Below are positions 35,254 to 45,348 of a stretch of DNA of 64,000 bases, in pieces. Position 1 is the stretch's first letter; every line of letters begins with the position of its first letter. The DNA is from Mucor racemosus (Eukaryota > Mucoromycota > Mucoromycetes > Mucorales > Mucoraceae): positions 1 through 64,000 of the forward strand of contig JAPEHQ010000015.1 in NCBI GenBank assembly GCA_027405735.1, read 5' to 3'. Below the pieces are notes generated by a model. It did no database searches. It saw nothing but the letters and a program-made list of their open reading frames with translations, and was not told the origin of the DNA. A program made the position numbers and the translations under genes.

Positions 35254-36935
35254 ATGTTCGTTTTACACTTGATTTGTTTTATTTTATGGACGTTATCAAG
35301 TATAATCCTTGCCCAGGATAATGCTGGTCCAGCACAACCAGAATTGATAGATTCCAGCAATTACATTGTTGTATTCAAGCCAGACATAAATTCCATCAAG
35401 ATCAGCAACCAAATTCAGCGAATGAAATTACATCAAGTTGATAGTAATAATACAATAACAGCATCATCATCAGTAAATAATACATCAGCCAAAAATAATA
35501 CTACTAGTAGCTACAGTAGCATTGGAAAATTTAGATGGTATTCAGCACAATTCCACACAGAAGCAATAGAAGAAATGTTAAATACAAATACAACTACAAC
35601 GACAAACAATGTTACATTTAATACTGATAAAAATAATGCTGTACATTATTATGTAAAAGATGCAACATTTTCATTACAAGAATTTATACAAACAAACCCT
35701 CCAAGTTGGGGTCTTGATAGAATAGATCAACGTCAAGGTACAGATGGACGTTATACATTTGCAACTGATCAAGGTCAAGGTGTTACTATTTATTTGATGG
35801 ATTCTGGTATTCGCCAAGATCATATAGACATTGCCGGAAGGGTTACAATAGGTAAAACTGTTGTAGGCGATACGAATGACCCTTCAGATTCAAATGGTCA
35901 TGGTACCTTTGTTGCTGGCGTCTGTTGTGGAACCACATACGGGGTTGCAAAGAAGGCGGAGATCGTCTCTGTAAAAACACTTGACAGTGAGGGCAATGGG
36001 CATCTATCAGACGTCTTGGTTGGTCTAGAATGGATTGTTGAGCAACACAAAGCTAATCCTAATGCGAAAAGCATCGTCAAGTAAATATTTTAAAATAGAA
36101 ATATTATTTACATTTAGTTTACTAAATTTGAATCAGTTTATCATTAGGAGCACTATATAGTCAAACGACAAACGATGCCATTCAAGAAGCAATATCGTTG
36201 GGAATCCATTTTGTCATTGCAGCAGGAAATTACGGTGAAGATGCATGTAAATATAGTCCTGGATCAACACCTGGTGCTATGACTGTTGGTGCTATTGATC
36301 AGGATGATTCTGTTTCTTATTATTCAAATTTTGGGAAATGCGTTGACATGTAAGAAACAATGCATTTATGCTTTCGAAACAATTATATTAATTATGCTTC
36401 ATTAGTTTTGCTCCTGGAACAAATATCAAATCTATTTGGTCAACATCATCAACCGCTACTCATACGCTCACAGGCACATCAATGGCAGCACCTCGTAAGT
36501 ACCTATCTTTTTTTTTTTTTTTTTTTTTTTTTTTGTAGTGTTATACTCATTACATGTTCTACACCAGACGTTGCTGGTACTATGGCAATTTTCCTTTCAC
36601 AAGCCAATTATACCCCTCCTCAATTAGTAAGCTACGTCAAGAGAGTATCTTCGTTAATTTCAGAAGATTTTACCATCAACAATACTGGGTTATTTTATAA
36701 CGAAAACAAGACAGTACTGGATAATTCTATCAATACTGGCTACAAAGTAAAAGATAAACTAGGTCAAAAAACTTTAGTAAACATTCTATTCAGTCACCCA
36801 AACGATAGTACTCCCTTCTGGATTTATGGTCAATCATTGAATCAAGCATCTGCAATTACTGCCCCTTTTACATCTACATTAACGCAAACATCATTTTTAA
36901 TTTTATTATTTGCTGTTACATTCATCACTCTATAG
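35254..36935 (+). CDS. Subtilisin-like serine protease (S8, proteinase K type), probably GPI-anchored, 498 aa
   Basis: Secreted endopeptidase. Exons: 35254-36080, 36137-36349, 36406-36494, 36568-36935; 1497 nt in frame. Signal peptide (residues 1-20, F-V-L-H-L-I-C-F-I-L-W); an inhibitor-I9-like propeptide beginning N-Y-I-V-V-F-K-P and interrupted by a long Asn/Thr/Ser-rich insert with many N-x-T sites; catalytic Asp in Y-L-M-D-S-G-I, His in N-G-H-G-T-F-V-A-G, oxyanion Asn in A-A-G-N and Ser in G-T-S-M-A-A-P-H. The last ~14 residues (F-L-I-L-L-F-A-V-T-F-I-T-L) form a hydrophobic tail typical of GPI attachment. Intron 3 carries a T run of about 22. The acceptor of intron 1 was placed at 36136 because it yields I-V-N-L-S-L-G; the AG at 36148 gives a stop. 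Mature role (wall remodelling or nutrition) is not deducible. Confidence 0.95.
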
Positions 36936-37036
36936 AGATGAAACCAAACAAAATATAAAGACATAATTAACTATTCTAAATAAAAAATTTTACTGCATAA
37001 AACATTTTATAGGTGAACATCCACGTAAGACATTTG

Positions 37037-37522
37037 TGAAGTGAACTAAGCTAGATTCCCATCATAAAATACTTAAATTGAATGTCATCTCATTGGAACT
37101 ATGTTATCAAAGATAAGACTGTATAGTAAATAGACAATTTCATGAAGATAGCAAGGGTATAATACTCAAATAAGAGATGTTAAAATACTAAAGTAATGTG
37201 GAGTATCACAAATAAAAAACATAAAAAGTACATGCTTATCAAGTAGAACAAGTAAGGTCTGTTCTGGAAGCATGATTGACAACAGAATATATTTAAAGCA
37301 CCGTTCTTGATCCACCAAATCAATAACCAAACAACCCAACATTTATACTCAAAAGTAATGGAATCATTGACAACTGCAATACAATTGCCATATAGTAAAT
37401 AATCGCTAAATAACATAAATAGAGACGTATAATAACCATTTTATTGCACATTATCCATATTTTAATAAAGAAGGATTTTAACAGTATTCTTTTATCACTT
37501 TTTACCCCCTTATTTTACTGCA
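37037..37522 (+). mobile_element. Solo LTR family 3, copy 2, TSD ATTTG
   Basis: 486 bp, TGAAGTGAACTAAG to TATTTTACTGCA, flanked by perfect ATTTG (37032-37036, 37523-37527). The 78-codon frame on the minus strand (37416-37180) parallels one in copy 1 and belongs to the LTR. Confidence 0.95.
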
Positions 37523-37906
37523 ATTTGAATATATATTAAAAAAACTAATTGTAAACGTTGTTTGCCTTCAAAGGGGGTGCTTCACTTTTTTTAATGATTA
37601 ACCTCATACTAAACACTTTTTGGGTATACCTTAGACACCGCAATGTATATATGAATTGGTCTATGTATGCTTCCTGTTTATAAATTTATTTTGTATTTCG
37701 TGAAAGACTCACTGCTTTTTCTTAAAAACTGGATTCGATTTTTTATTCCTGCTTAACTTTTTTTTCACTAAACAACAAAATAAAAATATACAAACATATA
37801 CCTAAGATGTTCAACTTTACTTCAAAAACAAGCATTTGGAAATATCCTGTTTTTTGCGGTTGGTATTAATTTCTCAGTGCTAATGTTCCAGATTTTCACG
37901 CGTATT

Positions 37907-38550
37907 TAGCGTTCGCAAAATGACCGAGCCCAAGCGAGAGCAAGCAGTTTCAGCAAGCATTTGCAGAGTCTAAAATATTTGAAAGTTACTCAAGCAAGCC
38001 CAAGCCTAAGCAACAGCTCGTCGAGCAGTTGTATATCGAGCATTCTCAGTTTTGAAAGCAAGCAAGAAAGCATAAATCAAGCATTACCTAATTTTTCAAA
38101 AAGTCAAGCAAACCGAGTACAAGCATATAAGCAAGCGAGCAAATCCGAGTGCAAGCACAAGCATGGTGCTATATATTTTCAGCCTAATATTGGTTCAAAA
38201 TGTGATGCATTTTGACATTTTTAAAGTTGGAATTACGTAAATTGAATAAATTTTCCCTGTGTTACATGCTTGCTTACTTGATTTAAAAGCAGGCAAGTAA
38301 GCAGGTTTACATACATGCAAGCAAGCAGGTTTACATACATGCAAGCAAGCCTATTTCAATTTGAAGCAATTCGAGCAAGCATACAAGCAAGCTTTCAATG
38401 TTTTCGTCGAGCGCCAAGCAGGAAATTGCTTAAAAAATTTAATCAAGCAAGCCAAAGCAAGTACTAACCTGAAAAAAGCGCAATTCAAGCGAGCCCGAGC
38501 ATAGGGCTCGCTTGCTTGCTTATGCTCTCACTGCTCAATTGCGATCATTA
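37907..38550. mobile_element. Non-autonomous hAT-like element with GCAAGC subterminal repeats, TSD CGCGTATT
   Basis: 644 bp flanked by perfect 8-bp CGCGTATT (37899-37906, 38551-38558). Ends TAGCGTTCGCAAAA and, on the other strand, TAATGATCGCAATT match at about 10 of 14 positions. The interior is packed with CAAGCAAGC/GCTTGCTTG motifs, mostly one orientation at left and mixed at the right end (GGGCTCGCTTGCTTGC). Such subterminal arrays are the usual transposase-binding landing sites in hAT elements. The 84-codon frame at 37961-38215 merely translates these repeats. Confidence 0.82.
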
Positions 38551-39057
38551 CGCGTATTTCACATAGGATTTCACACCCAACGCATCGTATTCTGGTCAAC
38601 CGAGTTTGACTGTTATAACAGGCCGTTTTTTATGCAGACTCGGATGGGGGATTCGAGTTTTTTTTCGTGTCACCTAAACTCGAAAGTGAGATTCGAGTTT
38701 TGGCTTTCAAAAAATATGTCAAATTGTGAAATAATCAAATATACATACATTAACGTATAATTTGACGAAGGGTGATTTAAAAATGCTCTGATTTATTGAA
38801 AGTTGAAAGATAAACGTATGAAATCATGCAAAAAATAAAAAAAAATACTGTTTAATTATGAGCTTATAAAGAGAGTTTATGTACTAATTGAATGAGTGTA
38901 TTGAATTTGAATGGTAATGTAATTAGAATAAACATATGAATATCGTATGAATATAATTGAACCATGTTTTTATAATTTAATTGTAGCGTAATGATAGAAG
39001 CATGGAATGTAGCATTTGAGAGTTATTGGGAAATAGATCTTATTTTTATAAAGAGGA

Positions 39058-39324
39058 AAGTAATAAAGAGACTAGGTAGTGATTCAATCACGGAGAACGT
39101 AGGGTCTTTATTATAAAATGAAAAGGGAACCAATAACTGTTAGGTCTCGGTTCCTGAAGATATTTATACTACAATTTCTATTAAATGTCAGTTCTAATAG
39201 GAATTGAAACTAAATAAAAGGGCGAAAACCGACAGCAAGCATTGTCTGATTTGCGCTATTAAACATCATGGTTTGACAAAAGTTCTCAATAGGTAATTTG
39301 GTAATTTCTGATTCTGATAGATCA
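39058..39324. mobile_element. Solo LTR family 2, copy 2 (diverged)
   Basis: Shares TTAAACATCATGGTTTGACA and the end TTCTGATAGATCA with 22809-23100, plus scattered upstream blocks (GAGACT, AACGTA, TTTATTA). The 3' boundary is clear; the 5' boundary is approximate and no target duplication was found. It lies inside the hAT element. Confidence 0.55.
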
Positions 39325-39559
39325 CGCTTGCTTGTCTTTTATTTCATGTATACTTTATACATATACTCGTTATTTTGAATGAAAACGTGCTTCTGTAACA
39401 ACACTATTACCGCGCAATTTATTACCATTTATAAATTGTATGCCATGAGTGAGAGTGATTTTTTGACGTAATGTTTACATACAATAAAGTAAAAGTTTTC
39501 TAATTTTTTGTATATATAAGCTACTCTACCTTTGAGGTTGAGTTCTTTAATTTTTAATC

Positions 39560-41240
39560 AACATTGTATGCCACGATTTAATTGAAAAAGGGCTAAAAGC
39601 AAAAGCACCAAATGATAGTGCAAACATGGAAGCCGTTATGAAAGATGTAAGTATTTGATTAATTACATGAAATTATTTATTGAATTAATTGGATCTAAAA
39701 CCATCCAGATAAACAAAAGTGGTACCGAGGGTAATAATCCCATTGATAGGCTTCGTAAAGGTTGCGCTAAAATCAAACTTTCTAATCAATTGACATGTGT
39801 CTTTGAATCAAATAAGAAGATATTAAAACTGCCTGATTTAGCAATAATAGTCGACTGTTCTACGAGATGGCACTCCACAAAACATATGATAGATCGGTTC
39901 TTGGTGGTGAGAGAAGCATATAGACTGACAGTAAATTCATACGACGATATACGTGAAAACTGTAGTTTAAATGATGAGCAAATCCAGTATATTACTATTG
40001 TTAACGAAGTATTGACAAAATTCGAAAAAATAACAGTTTGGCTCTCAAGTCAGTAGTAAGTAGCAATATTACAGCTTTTATAAAAATAGTATACCATACA
40101 GTACTAATTAACTTCTCCAGGTATACAACTAATAATAAAACAATCGTTTTATTTAGCCGTTTATTTGACCAATTGGACGTATTTCAAGAAAAAAACCCGC
40201 ATTTGGCAGACGCTATTCAGTGTTGCAAGGATAAGCTATTGAAGTACTAGTCTAAAACTGATTTAACAAGTGTTCATGCAAATTCCACCTTGGTTGACCC
40301 GAGTCTGAAGTTTTCATACTGGTACTACTCTTATCTTTCTTGTAGCTGATGATACTTATTATTTTTATTATTTTAGGAAAGAACAAAAATGGGAGAAAAA
40401 TATAATTGATGAACAAATAGCTGTTTGCAAGGAATCATTTTCCTCATTTTTAGAAAAGTATTATGCTAGAGAACTAGATGGTAGTAGTAGTAGTAGCAAA
40501 ACAGTGATGTACAGAATGATCTATGGAAATGAAGCAGGTAATTCATATCTGTTCTATATTTTGATTTGCATTACTGATATATAACATTTTTTGCATCAGG
40601 CCCATCAACATCAACAATTATGGACATTGATAGTATTGACTCTTCCGATTCTTCTTATAATACTTCTGATGATGAAGATATAGTTTGCTCAACTCGACCA
40701 TCTAGATCACAAGAAGATGAAAGATATAAAAAGGTTCAGTTGTACGAAGGAAATGTTGACATAATCAAACATTATGTTGAAACTAATGTTGATTTGAAAA
40801 GGTACCTTGACATTGACCACAGAAAAGAGTACAAGTGGAAGTTGAAATTGCGCAGATATAAATTGCAAAATGGTAAAGCTGTCATTTATGTAATTTTGAT
40901 AACATTTTTTACTAATGGAGCATTTATATAAAACACAATAGTTGATGATGACGATGACACTAACGATGAAGACGAAGTTGCCATAACCAACATGGAACTT
41001 GGAAAAACATATGCGACCTTGCCCCTAAATTTTTGGAAGCAGCATGAAAATCTTTTTCCAACATTATCATTATTTGCTAGAAAATATTTATCTATTCCTG
41101 CTACAAGCGTTCCTGCCGAAAGGCTATTCTCACAAGCGAAATATGTCATAAATAATACAAGAGCCATGTTGCATCCAGATACTGGAGAAAAAATTGTATT
41201 GTTAACTTGTTGGCAAAGTGAATTATTTACCAAGGTGTAA
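39560..41240 (+). pseudogene. hAT transposase, 5'-truncated with one nonsense codon
   Basis: Exonic pieces, allowing introns: 39560-39645 (N-I-V-C-H-D-L-I-E-K-G-L), about 39660-40050 (D-C-S-T-R-W-H-S-T-K-H-M, a core hAT motif), 40130-40310, 40378-40538, 40600-40872 (acidic Ser-rich linker) and 40940-41240 with the C-terminal dimerization domain (A-R-K-Y-L-S-I-P-A-T-S-V-P-A-E-R-L-F-S). A TAG at 40248-40250 sits where Tyr is expected (K-Y-stop-S-K-T). No BED zinc finger or start region was found upstream, where the LTR fragment lies. Otherwise little decayed, so relatively young. Splice sites are inferred by eye. Confidence 0.82.
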
Positions 41241-42114
41241 TGTAAAATCATGTGTCTTAATTAGTTTTTTTAGTTGTTAAATTCATGAAATAAATATCGA
41301 TGCATGATTTCATATATGTATATTAATTTGACAAAGCTGATATTATAACGACGGTCTGCTCAAGACGACCCGATACTTGCTTCCACCCCGTTATTTATCT
41401 GAGTTACAAAAAAAACGGACCATTTTCCAACTCGAATCGAATAGCCATTTTCGTTAAAACTCGATTCAAACTCGAATCGAAGCCCATTCCTAATTTCACA
41501 TCTAAAAATTGAAAACTTTGAGGCTTCATATCTCTACGAAAAATTAAGCTATACTAACACTTTTTAATAATAAAACTTACTTGTTTTGAAGCACTCTATA
41601 ACATATTTCAGCATAAAAAAATTCCCAGCAATTCTATTTTATTTTTATTTTTTTGATATTTTGTAGTAGATTTCAAAATATTCGTTATATTGAGTAGAAG
41701 TTATTTTTATTCGTGTCATAGACCTTGCTGAGCTCTCTTGGATTCAATTTAGTTTTTTTTAAAATATTAATTTTTCGTTGATATATTCAAAAATTTGTAC
41801 AAAGAGATACCTTCATTTTTAGCTTCAATTTTTCCCCTGTATACCCTCATCCCAAATCCTGAATTGAAAAAAAAATTGACAAAAATCTCGTTTTTTCTGC
41901 GAAAAATGCAGCTAGAAGGTTCCGCAAAGACTTGATCGATAGATGGTTTGTTTGCGCATCATTTCCATTACTTATATTTAAAATACGTTTTTAAAAAGTG
42001 ATGTGTACCTTAAAAAAATCTCTAAAATTTCAATTGCATTTTATTCAAAATTTAATGTGAAACATTTGTTTAACGTTTGTTTGGCTGGATGCAAAATCGA
42101 AAACTGTACAAAAA

Positions 42115-42386
42115 TGTAATGAGTCAAACATTTCAGTTTCATTCATGCAAAACCTTGCCTCATCCCTTATATAAATACTACAAGGAAATCATTACATGAT
42201 CCCTTGTAGATTTATCTGTCTTGTTACACTCCTTTTACTTTTATTTATTCACTAATAAATATCTAATTTACAAATAAGAACAGCAACCTTCATCAATCCA
42301 GTGATCACCAATTTATAATAACAAGAATAATATCTATAAGCATATTATCTACCTTTGTTGTTAGTCCAAAATTACAGATCATTACA
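42115..42386 (+). mobile_element. Solo LTR family 4, copy 2, TSD AAAAA
   Basis: 272 bp with inverted ends TGTAATG and CATTACA, flanked by AAAAA (42110-42114, 42387-42391). The duplication is low complexity, but the R repeat is continuous across the insertion (ACTGTACAAAAA before, paralleled by 61466-61477 in R copy 1). Confidence 0.9.
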
Positions 42387-42526
42387 AAAAACTACTTAAT
42401 ATTCTATCTCAACTTTGCAACTCATGAACTATTAAACGAGTTTGTTTTTTAATCATTTTTTGATCAATTTGATAAATTGATTTTGTAACTCAGTTATCGT
42501 AGGCTGTAAGCTGCGATGTAAACTAT

Positions 42527-42894
42527 TATTTTGTTTCTCCCAGTTCACTATATTAGTAAAACATAAATACCATTGGATAAAACTGTATTTAGTAGCCGAT
42601 AATAGCTTGGTCTGGTAGCCATGAAATTAGGACAAATATGGAGAATAACCAAATCACGTGCCTAATTTACCTCTGTTTTGTATTAAATTTCTCATTACCC
42701 TCTGTTTAATTCAGTTGCTCAAATGTGAAAAGCCTTTAGTAACAGTATTATTTAATACTAAAACTAGCAATGCCTTTTTATTCTCATTTTTTGATCCAAT
42801 ATCACGGAAAATTATTTACTCGATTTGGTGGAAAACTCGACTTAATGTGCACTTTTTTTCCTCTCAACGATTCTAATAAATCGAATCACGACTG
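42527..42894. mobile_element. MITE (family of 1873-2367), left-truncated copy
   Basis: Matches the right ~350 bp of the MITE at 1873-2367, including TATTAGTAAAACATAAATAC and the right TIR ending CGAATCACGACTG with TA at 42895-42896. The left TIR is missing. The body has diverged more than the terminus. Confidence 0.85.
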
Positions 42895-43181
42895 TAATGG
42901 TATAACATAAGGTTGTGATGGATAGGTTTATTTATGTAAAAGTATTAGCATATGTAGAGGGAGAGCAGATTTTTTTTACTAGAGGTCAAACATCTGTTTT
43001 GCATGAAGGTATTTATATGGTTTTGGGATTATATAGTGATTTGGGATTCATATGAATTGAGACAACTTATACAGTAGCTATGTACCAATAGTATTAATAC
43101 AATGAACTATCCGCTCCGTTATATATATTATATATTCAGAATTTTGCATTTTATTAAATATTTTATATCAACACAGAAATA

Positions 43182-44529
43182 CAGTCGGGGTTACTAATGT
43201 TTCATCCATTCCCTATTTTTTCTATTTTTTTTTGTTATACTTTTCTTTCAAACTCTTTCTTTATTAATAAAACAATGTCCAAAACTTTTGAAATTAACAT
43301 CAAAAAATTGCAAGACCCAACAGGAACCAAGCAAGATGTAAAAAAAAATGAAGCTTGGCGCAATTTTTTATTTAAAACAGCTTGGATTTAGCCAATATGA
43401 CATTTCTACTATGATTGACATAAAGCGTCCTACAGTCCAAAGTATCATATCCAGAGGAGATCAAACTGGTACTACTTTAACAGGAAAAAGTACTGGAAGG
43501 CCATCTACCTTTGATGATTATACACAACGCCATTTGGAGCGATCAATAAGGAGAGATCCCTTTCAAACATTAGAGACCATTACGGGGCAACTCAGAATGA
43601 TGGGAAAAAATGTCTCTCGCTCGACAACAAGAAAATGGATAAGAAAGTTGGGCTTCAAGTACTATAAACCTGCTGTTAAACCCAAGTTAACAGAGGAACA
43701 TAAAAAAAATAGACTGGAATGGGCACAATTTCATATCAATTGGTCTAATGAACAATGGAGACAAGTGGTTTGGTCTGATGAGTCAAGATTTCGTATTTGT
43801 GGCAATGATGGTACACCATTAGTTCTAAGAAAACAAGGTGAAAGGTATGAGAGTTGCCATATATTACGTTCGGTAAAATTTGGTGGTGGTAGTGTGATGG
43901 TTTGGTCTTGTTTTTGGGCTGGGGGTTTTGGACCTTTGGTCTTTATTGACGGAAATATGAATCAAGAATCATATATTGATGTATTGTCGCAACACTACAT
44001 TCCATGGGTTCAAGACTTACATCAAAATGAAGGTACTAATTTTGTGTTTCAGGAGGATAATGCTACCTGTCATACAGGTGCATATGCAAAATGGTGGAAG
44101 AGATCACATTCAATGAATGTTATGGAGGACTGGCCATCACAAAGTCCTGATCTCAACCCCATTGAACATGTTTGGAGCGAGCTCGCTCGTAAATTACGTA
44201 GCCGTAAACATCTAATTAATAATACCGAAGACCTTCGACGGGAACTTCTCGTCGCTTGGGAGAATATTGATGTTGAGTTCGCTGCCAAGTTAATTGAAAG
44301 TATGCCCAAAAGATGCAAGGCAATTATAGATAGCAAGGGAGAAGCAACAAAATATTAGTTTTATTATTTTATTTTTACTTTCAAGTAATAAACATATATA
44401 TCTTATTTTTGACGAAGTATAGAATTATCAGAGACTTGCAATAAAGAGCAAACCAAATTTGAAAATAGGTGTTCATTATATTTTCATTTTCTTAATTTTT
44501 TTTGGATGAAACATTAGTAACCCCGACTG
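43182..44529 (+). mobile_element. Tc1/mariner transposon with intact 27-bp TIRs, TA duplication
   Basis: 1348 bp. The ends (CAGTCGGGGTTACTAATGTT... inward) are perfect inverted repeats over 26-27 bp, flanked by TA at 43180-43181 and 44530-44531. It encodes one long transposase frame. Perfect termini and an open frame mark it as the youngest DNA transposon in the window. Confidence 0.97.
43348..44358 (+). CDS. Tc1/mariner transposase, 336 aa, DDE type
   Basis: Cut-and-paste transposase of the IS630-Tc1-mariner group. N-terminal helix-turn-helix region (about 10-60: L-G-F-S-Q-Y-D-I-S-T-M-I), a second DNA-binding domain (H-L-E-R-S-I-R-R), then the catalytic core: first Asp in V-V-W-S-D-E-S-R-F, second in F-Q-E-D-N-A-T-C-H-T, Glu in S-P-D-L-N-P-I-E-H-V-W. 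By my count 35 residues separate the second Asp and Glu, one more than typical Tc1. All three acidic residues are present. A second ATG at 43275 opens a frame (M-S-K-T-F-E-I-N-I-K-K-L) that would join this one if an A9 run (43340-43348) had one base more or fewer, so the native N-terminus may be about 25 residues longer and the copy frameshifted. Confidence 0.93.
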   Translation: MKLGAIFYLKQLGFSQYDISTMIDIKRPTVQSIISRGDQTGTTLTGKSTGRPSTFDDYTQRHLERSIRRDPFQTLETITGQLRMMGKNVSRSTTRKWIRKLGFKYYKPAVKPKLTEEHKKNRLEWAQFHINWSNEQWRQVVWSDESRFRICGNDGTPLVLRKQGERYESCHILRSVKFGGGSVMVWSCFWAGGFGPLVFIDGNMNQESYIDVLSQHYIPWVQDLHQNEGTNFVFQEDNATCHTGAYAKWWKRSHSMNVMEDWPSQSPDLNPIEHVWSELARKLRSRKHLINNTEDLRRELLVAWENIDVEFAAKLIESMPKRCKAIIDSKGEATKY

Positions 44530-44531
44530 TA

Positions 44532-45225
44532 TAGATACACAAAATAATCAGGTTCATAATGAGTAATAAGCATATGATTTGCTTCAATTACTGAAGGTAC
44601 ATCTACTCGAAACTCGAAGCACATTTATATAAAACAAAAAGGGTAATTAGTGCATCAGCTTTCTAGATAACTACTACTATATAGAATTAAATGCATCTAG
44701 ATACTGTATAATAATAGAAATATATATTTAAAAGATCGATCTAAGATTTGATGCTGCATTAAAATCAAGCTTTTGATTCAACTATCTCATATAAATAATA
44801 ATCATGAATCATATTGAGCATTTCGATAATCAGAGTAAGAGGAAAGTTATACAGTATCTTGATATTTATGATAGAAATCCATACTCCATACGTGTGCATT
44901 TTTATATAGATTTGGGATAACTCAATTATTTATTATTTTAAAAGAACAACATTTATATGGTTCTTGCTCATTTAGTTTATTTTGTATGCTTGATTTCTTT
45001 ATAAGTTTCTATTTTTCACCGCTTTCTTTTTTGACTTATTGTATTTTACTAGTATACAGAACAAGAATGAAGCATCACATTAACAGTAACATGCAGGACG
45101 GTGCTATTATTATCCGCTCAACGTTTTGTTTGGAGTTGACAAATTTGATTTCAAGTAAAAGAATTTATTCATTCATTTTCTTTTATTGTTTTACTAGTTG
45201 CAATCCCATAAAAATAGAATAAAAT
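44532..45225. other. Intergenic, promoter of cyclin 2
   Basis: AT-rich, no repeat matched, no gene seen. The T-rich stretch 44980-45020 and AAAATAGAATAAAAT just before 45226 belong to the promoter and leader of the cyclin. Confidence 0.55.
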
Positions 45226-45317
45226 ATGGCTAGTCAGGTACAATACTTTGAAAACGCTTGCCGAAATAATTTGTCCAACTAACAGTAAAATGAACGCCCC
45301 TCCCATTGTCATTTTTC

Positions 45318-45348
<31 letters not shown>

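Larger units (their letters stand above)
38564..41492 (+). mobile_element. hAT-superfamily transposon, 2.9 kb, TSD ATTTCACA
   Basis: Flanked by perfect 8-bp ATTTCACA (38556-38563, 41493-41500), the length expected for hAT. Termini read TAGGA inward from both ends, and CTCGAATCGA/TTCGAGTTT motifs lie near both. R-repeat sequence runs up to one duplication and resumes after the other, confirming the boundaries. It contains a degenerate transposase gene (39560-41240) and a fragment of a family 2 LTR ending at 39324, so it has been invaded since insertion. Confidence 0.88.
37008..42510 (+). repeat. Dispersed repeat R, copy 4, split by four or more insertions
   Basis: R sequence appears as islands at 37008-37036, 37523-37906, 38551-38563, 41493-42114 and 42387-42510, in the same order and orientation as in copies 1 and 2. 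The gaps are a family 3 LTR, a hAT-like MITE, a hAT element and a family 4 LTR, each with its own target duplication. Joined islands total about 1.15 kb, near the length of copy 2. Confidence 0.85.

Noticed and set aside
37961..38215. 84-codon frame rich in Gln, Ala and Ser
   Set aside because: A translation of the CAAGC repeats inside the hAT-like MITE.
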